DNA of 64,000 nt from contig JAGDVP010000005.1 in the NCBI GenBank assembly GCA_023255735.1, forward strand, positions 27,761-91,760, in the 5' to 3' direction. This DNA comes from Halothiobacillus sp. Lineage in GTDB: Bacteria; Pseudomonadota; Gammaproteobacteria; Halothiobacillales; Halothiobacillaceae. A program made the translations under genes and the position numbers. The notes under the pieces were generated by a model. That model was not told where the DNA came from. It saw only the letters and a program-made list of their open reading frames with translations, and did not search any database. This document shows positions 61,848-64,000 of this stretch, in pieces. Position 1 is the first letter of the stretch; each line of letters begins with the position of its first letter.

Positions 61848-62268
61848 GATACAGCGCGATAAATAGCCACACAAGATAGGGTACAAGCAACAGCCCCGCC
61901 CAAAAATTCAAGGGGAAAAAAACCATGGTGGTTAGGGCGACAAGGACAATCAGCAGCAATAAATCCAAGAGGGCGCCGAGTATGGCTCGGCGGCCAAAAA
62001 ATAGCCAAGACCAAGCCGCATTCGCGCCCAATTGCGCTGCATAAAGCAGCAATCCCACTGTTCGCGCGGGCGAATCAACCGTGATAAATATCAAGGCAGC
62101 CGCAATGGCCATCATGACGTAAAGCGCGGTCCACACCACCGGAAACACCCACGGCGGCGGCAAGCCGAGCGGTTTGGCTAAACCGGCATACCACGCATCG
62201 GGGCGAAATCGCCCGCCGGTCACGGCTGCCACAGAGGTAATTAGTATACTGATTATAAAAGTAAGCAT
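61804..62268 (-). CDS. TspO/MBR family protein
   Basis: 'WYAGLAKPLGLPPPWVFPVVWTALYVMMAIAAALIF...LLLYAAQLGANAAWSWLFFGRRAILGALLDLLLLIVLVALT'. Confidence 0.92.
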   Translation of the reverse strand: MLTFIISILITSVAAVTGGRFRPDAWYAGLAKPLGLPPPWVFPVVWTALYVMMAIAAALIFITVDSPARTVGLLLYAAQLGANAAWSWLFFGRRAILGALLDLLLLIVLVALTTMVFFPLNFWAGLLLVPYLVWLFIALYLNAAVWYLNRAAPV

Positions 62269-62814
62269 TTAACCCCATCTCTTTGAAGCTTTGTTGCATG
62301 ACTTTGAGAATAACACACCCCCTTATTAGATGAAGTTGTCGTGAATGAATCTGCCGGGTTTGCATACTAGGCGGCTGTATTCAACCAAATAACCGTCGAC
62401 ACAAAAATTCTTACCCCATCCCAGCACGCATGCAGGTATCACTGTCTGGCGCCCTGTGATGAGGTTCCTTAATCTATTTAATGGATTCAGCGCTAACACC
62501 TCATGCCACGGATGGCATTTAATTTAAGTCTGGTTAATTTAAATCTAAGAGATGCCGCAACCTTTTTGCGCAATTTTGTGCCGTTTGCAAAAGCTGTGGC
62601 AAGAGGTGGATGTTTTCCTGCGATTTATGGGCGCGCTGATGAATCTCTTAAATAGTATAAATTTTGCTGGGATTAACTGGTAAAATACTTGTTGTCAAAA
62701 AATAGCCGCATCAATGCAACCAACCAACTCGCACCCGCAGCAAGCGGTTTTTATTTAAGTGTCTGACGACATCGAGTTTTTTATTTTGAGTCGTCCTAAG
62801 TGTGGAGCCCATAG

Positions 62815-63931
62815 ATGCTTGATTTAGCCAAGCGTCGTGAGATCAGAATTGTTTTCGCTTTAATCGGCGTGCTCCTTGGTATCGGGGGGTTTTTCGCCTT
62901 AGCGAGCGTACCCACTACTTTAGTCACGCAACAATTGCTCGCGGTTTTTTTATTGGGTGCGATGACCGCGGGGTATTTGATTTCGCGCCGGCTACCCAAG
63001 CATCACCCCATTGAGCCTTGGCTTAAACTAACCGTGATTCTCACCAGCGCTTTTTTAGGTTGGCACTATCTTTATTGGCGAGCAACCGAAACCCTCCCCT
63101 TAAGCTTTGGCCTTGTCTCTATGATTGCGCGGCTGCTGCTTTTTTTGGTTGAAGTCTATGGCTTCATTACGCTCATGTTTGGCCATTTTATTAACATCTC
63201 GCCCAATGAGCGCCGCCCTGTGCCTTTGCCCGCCGATACTCGCCTTTGGCCGACGGTAGATATTTTTATCCCGACCTATAACGAGGATATTTTGGTGATT
63301 CGCCCCACCGTGATTGCCGCGACCCAAATGCGCTACGCGCCGGGTAAATTTAAGGTGTGGATATTAGATGATGGCGGTACGGTGCAAAAATGCACCGATC
63401 CTAACCCGGAAAAAGCCGCCGCCGCCCAAGCACGCCAAGCGGATTTAAAGGCATTGGCTGCCGCGTTTGGCGCTGGGTATTTAACCCGCGAGAAAAACCT
63501 GCATGCCAAGGCGGGCAATCTCAATTCCGCCTTGGGTTTTACGGACGGCGATTTAGTGGCAATTCTCGATTGCGACCACATCCCTGCCGATGATTTTTTG
63601 CTCAACACGGCCGGCGCTTTTTTGGTGGAGGAAAAGCTGTTTTTGCTGCAAACCCCGCATAATTTTATTTCAGCCGATCCGGTGGAAAAAAACCTCAATA
63701 TTTACGGCAAAATCCCCTCTGAAAATGAGTTGTTTTATCGTGTGATGCAACCGGGGCTGGATTTTTGGCACACCTCATTTTTTTGTGGCTCGGCGGCCGT
63801 GTTACGCCGCAGCGTTTTAAATGAATTGGGGGGTATTGCTGGCCAAACCATTACCGAAGATGCCGAAACCACCCTAGATGCCTTATCGTTGGGGTACACC
63901 ACAGCATATTTGAATATCCCGATGGTTATGG
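62815..63931 (+). pseudogene. bcsA: Cellulose synthase catalytic subunit (BcsA-like), 5' part only; homology ends abruptly
   Basis: GT2 processive motifs 'VDIFIPTYNEDILVIRPTVIAATQMRY...VWILDDGG...LVAILDCDHIP...TITEDAETTLDALSLGYTTAYLNIPMVM'; ORF then ends at 63963 after an unrelated tail (VDPLVKTIMH*) before the expected GLATES.../QRIRWARG-type (QxxRW) region. Confidence 0.75.
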
Positions 63932-64000
63932 TGGACCCCTTAGTCAAGACAATAATGCATTGAGTTTAAGAGGGTAACCTTTCATATGCAGCGGAACGGC
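63932..64000 (+). mobile_element. Putative left end of an insertion sequence (IS3-like?), truncated by the window edge
   Basis: TGGACCCCTTAGTCAAGACA begins exactly where bcsA homology stops; short leader then ATG CAG CGG AAC GGC at 63986. Circumstantial only. Confidence 0.45.

Noticed and set aside
62269-62814. c-di-GMP riboswitch upstream of bcsA
   Set aside because: I could not identify GEMM-I/II conserved elements by eye; a covariance-model search would be needed.
63932-63963. Simple frameshift in bcsA
   Set aside because: The two alternative frames do not continue with BcsA-like sequence and quickly hit stops.
1-64000. CRISPR arrays, prophage, integrons, tRNA or rRNA genes
   Set aside because: No regularly spaced repeats, phage structural or integrase genes, or tRNA/rRNA-like segments were evident on reading both strands.

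Overview
This 64 kb window is gene-dense, mostly housekeeping chromosomal DNA from a gammaproteobacterium. Flavocytochrome c sulfide dehydrogenase, half-size YeeE/YedE proteins, a SoxW-like thioredoxin and a CbbY-like HAD suggest a sulfur-oxidising chemolithotroph (inference only). Recognisable blocks are: DUF58/TgpA-like; PerM-like/Hda; SlyD/GalU/DUF2069/WrbA; a TlpA/SoxW-like/TolC/HlyD-like operon; an NAGGN-type amidotransferase and CysQ; bacterial alpha-2-macroglobulin with PBP1C; an exported truncated globin with DUF3034; SmpB/RatA/RnfH; a two-component system beside GtrB/GtrA/ArnT-like glycosyltransferases; an arsenic cluster (ArsR-ArsC fusion, GAPDH, ArsJ); FccAB; Rep/EamA/PurL; leuCDB-asd-fimV; tadA/hslR/YeeE pair; minDE; ppsA; tspO; and a bcsA gene that loses homology abruptly at 63932, probably at an IS end. 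I found no CRISPR array, rRNA, tRNA or prophage. I did not find a clear, wholly new system. The best candidates for follow-up are the pump-less thioredoxin/TolC/adaptor operon, the fused ArsR-ArsC arsenic operon, the exported globin-DUF3034 pair, the stand-alone CZB-like zinc-sensor protein, the membrane-anchored A2M variant, and the apparently interrupted bcsA. All family calls come from reading motifs by eye; no database search was run.
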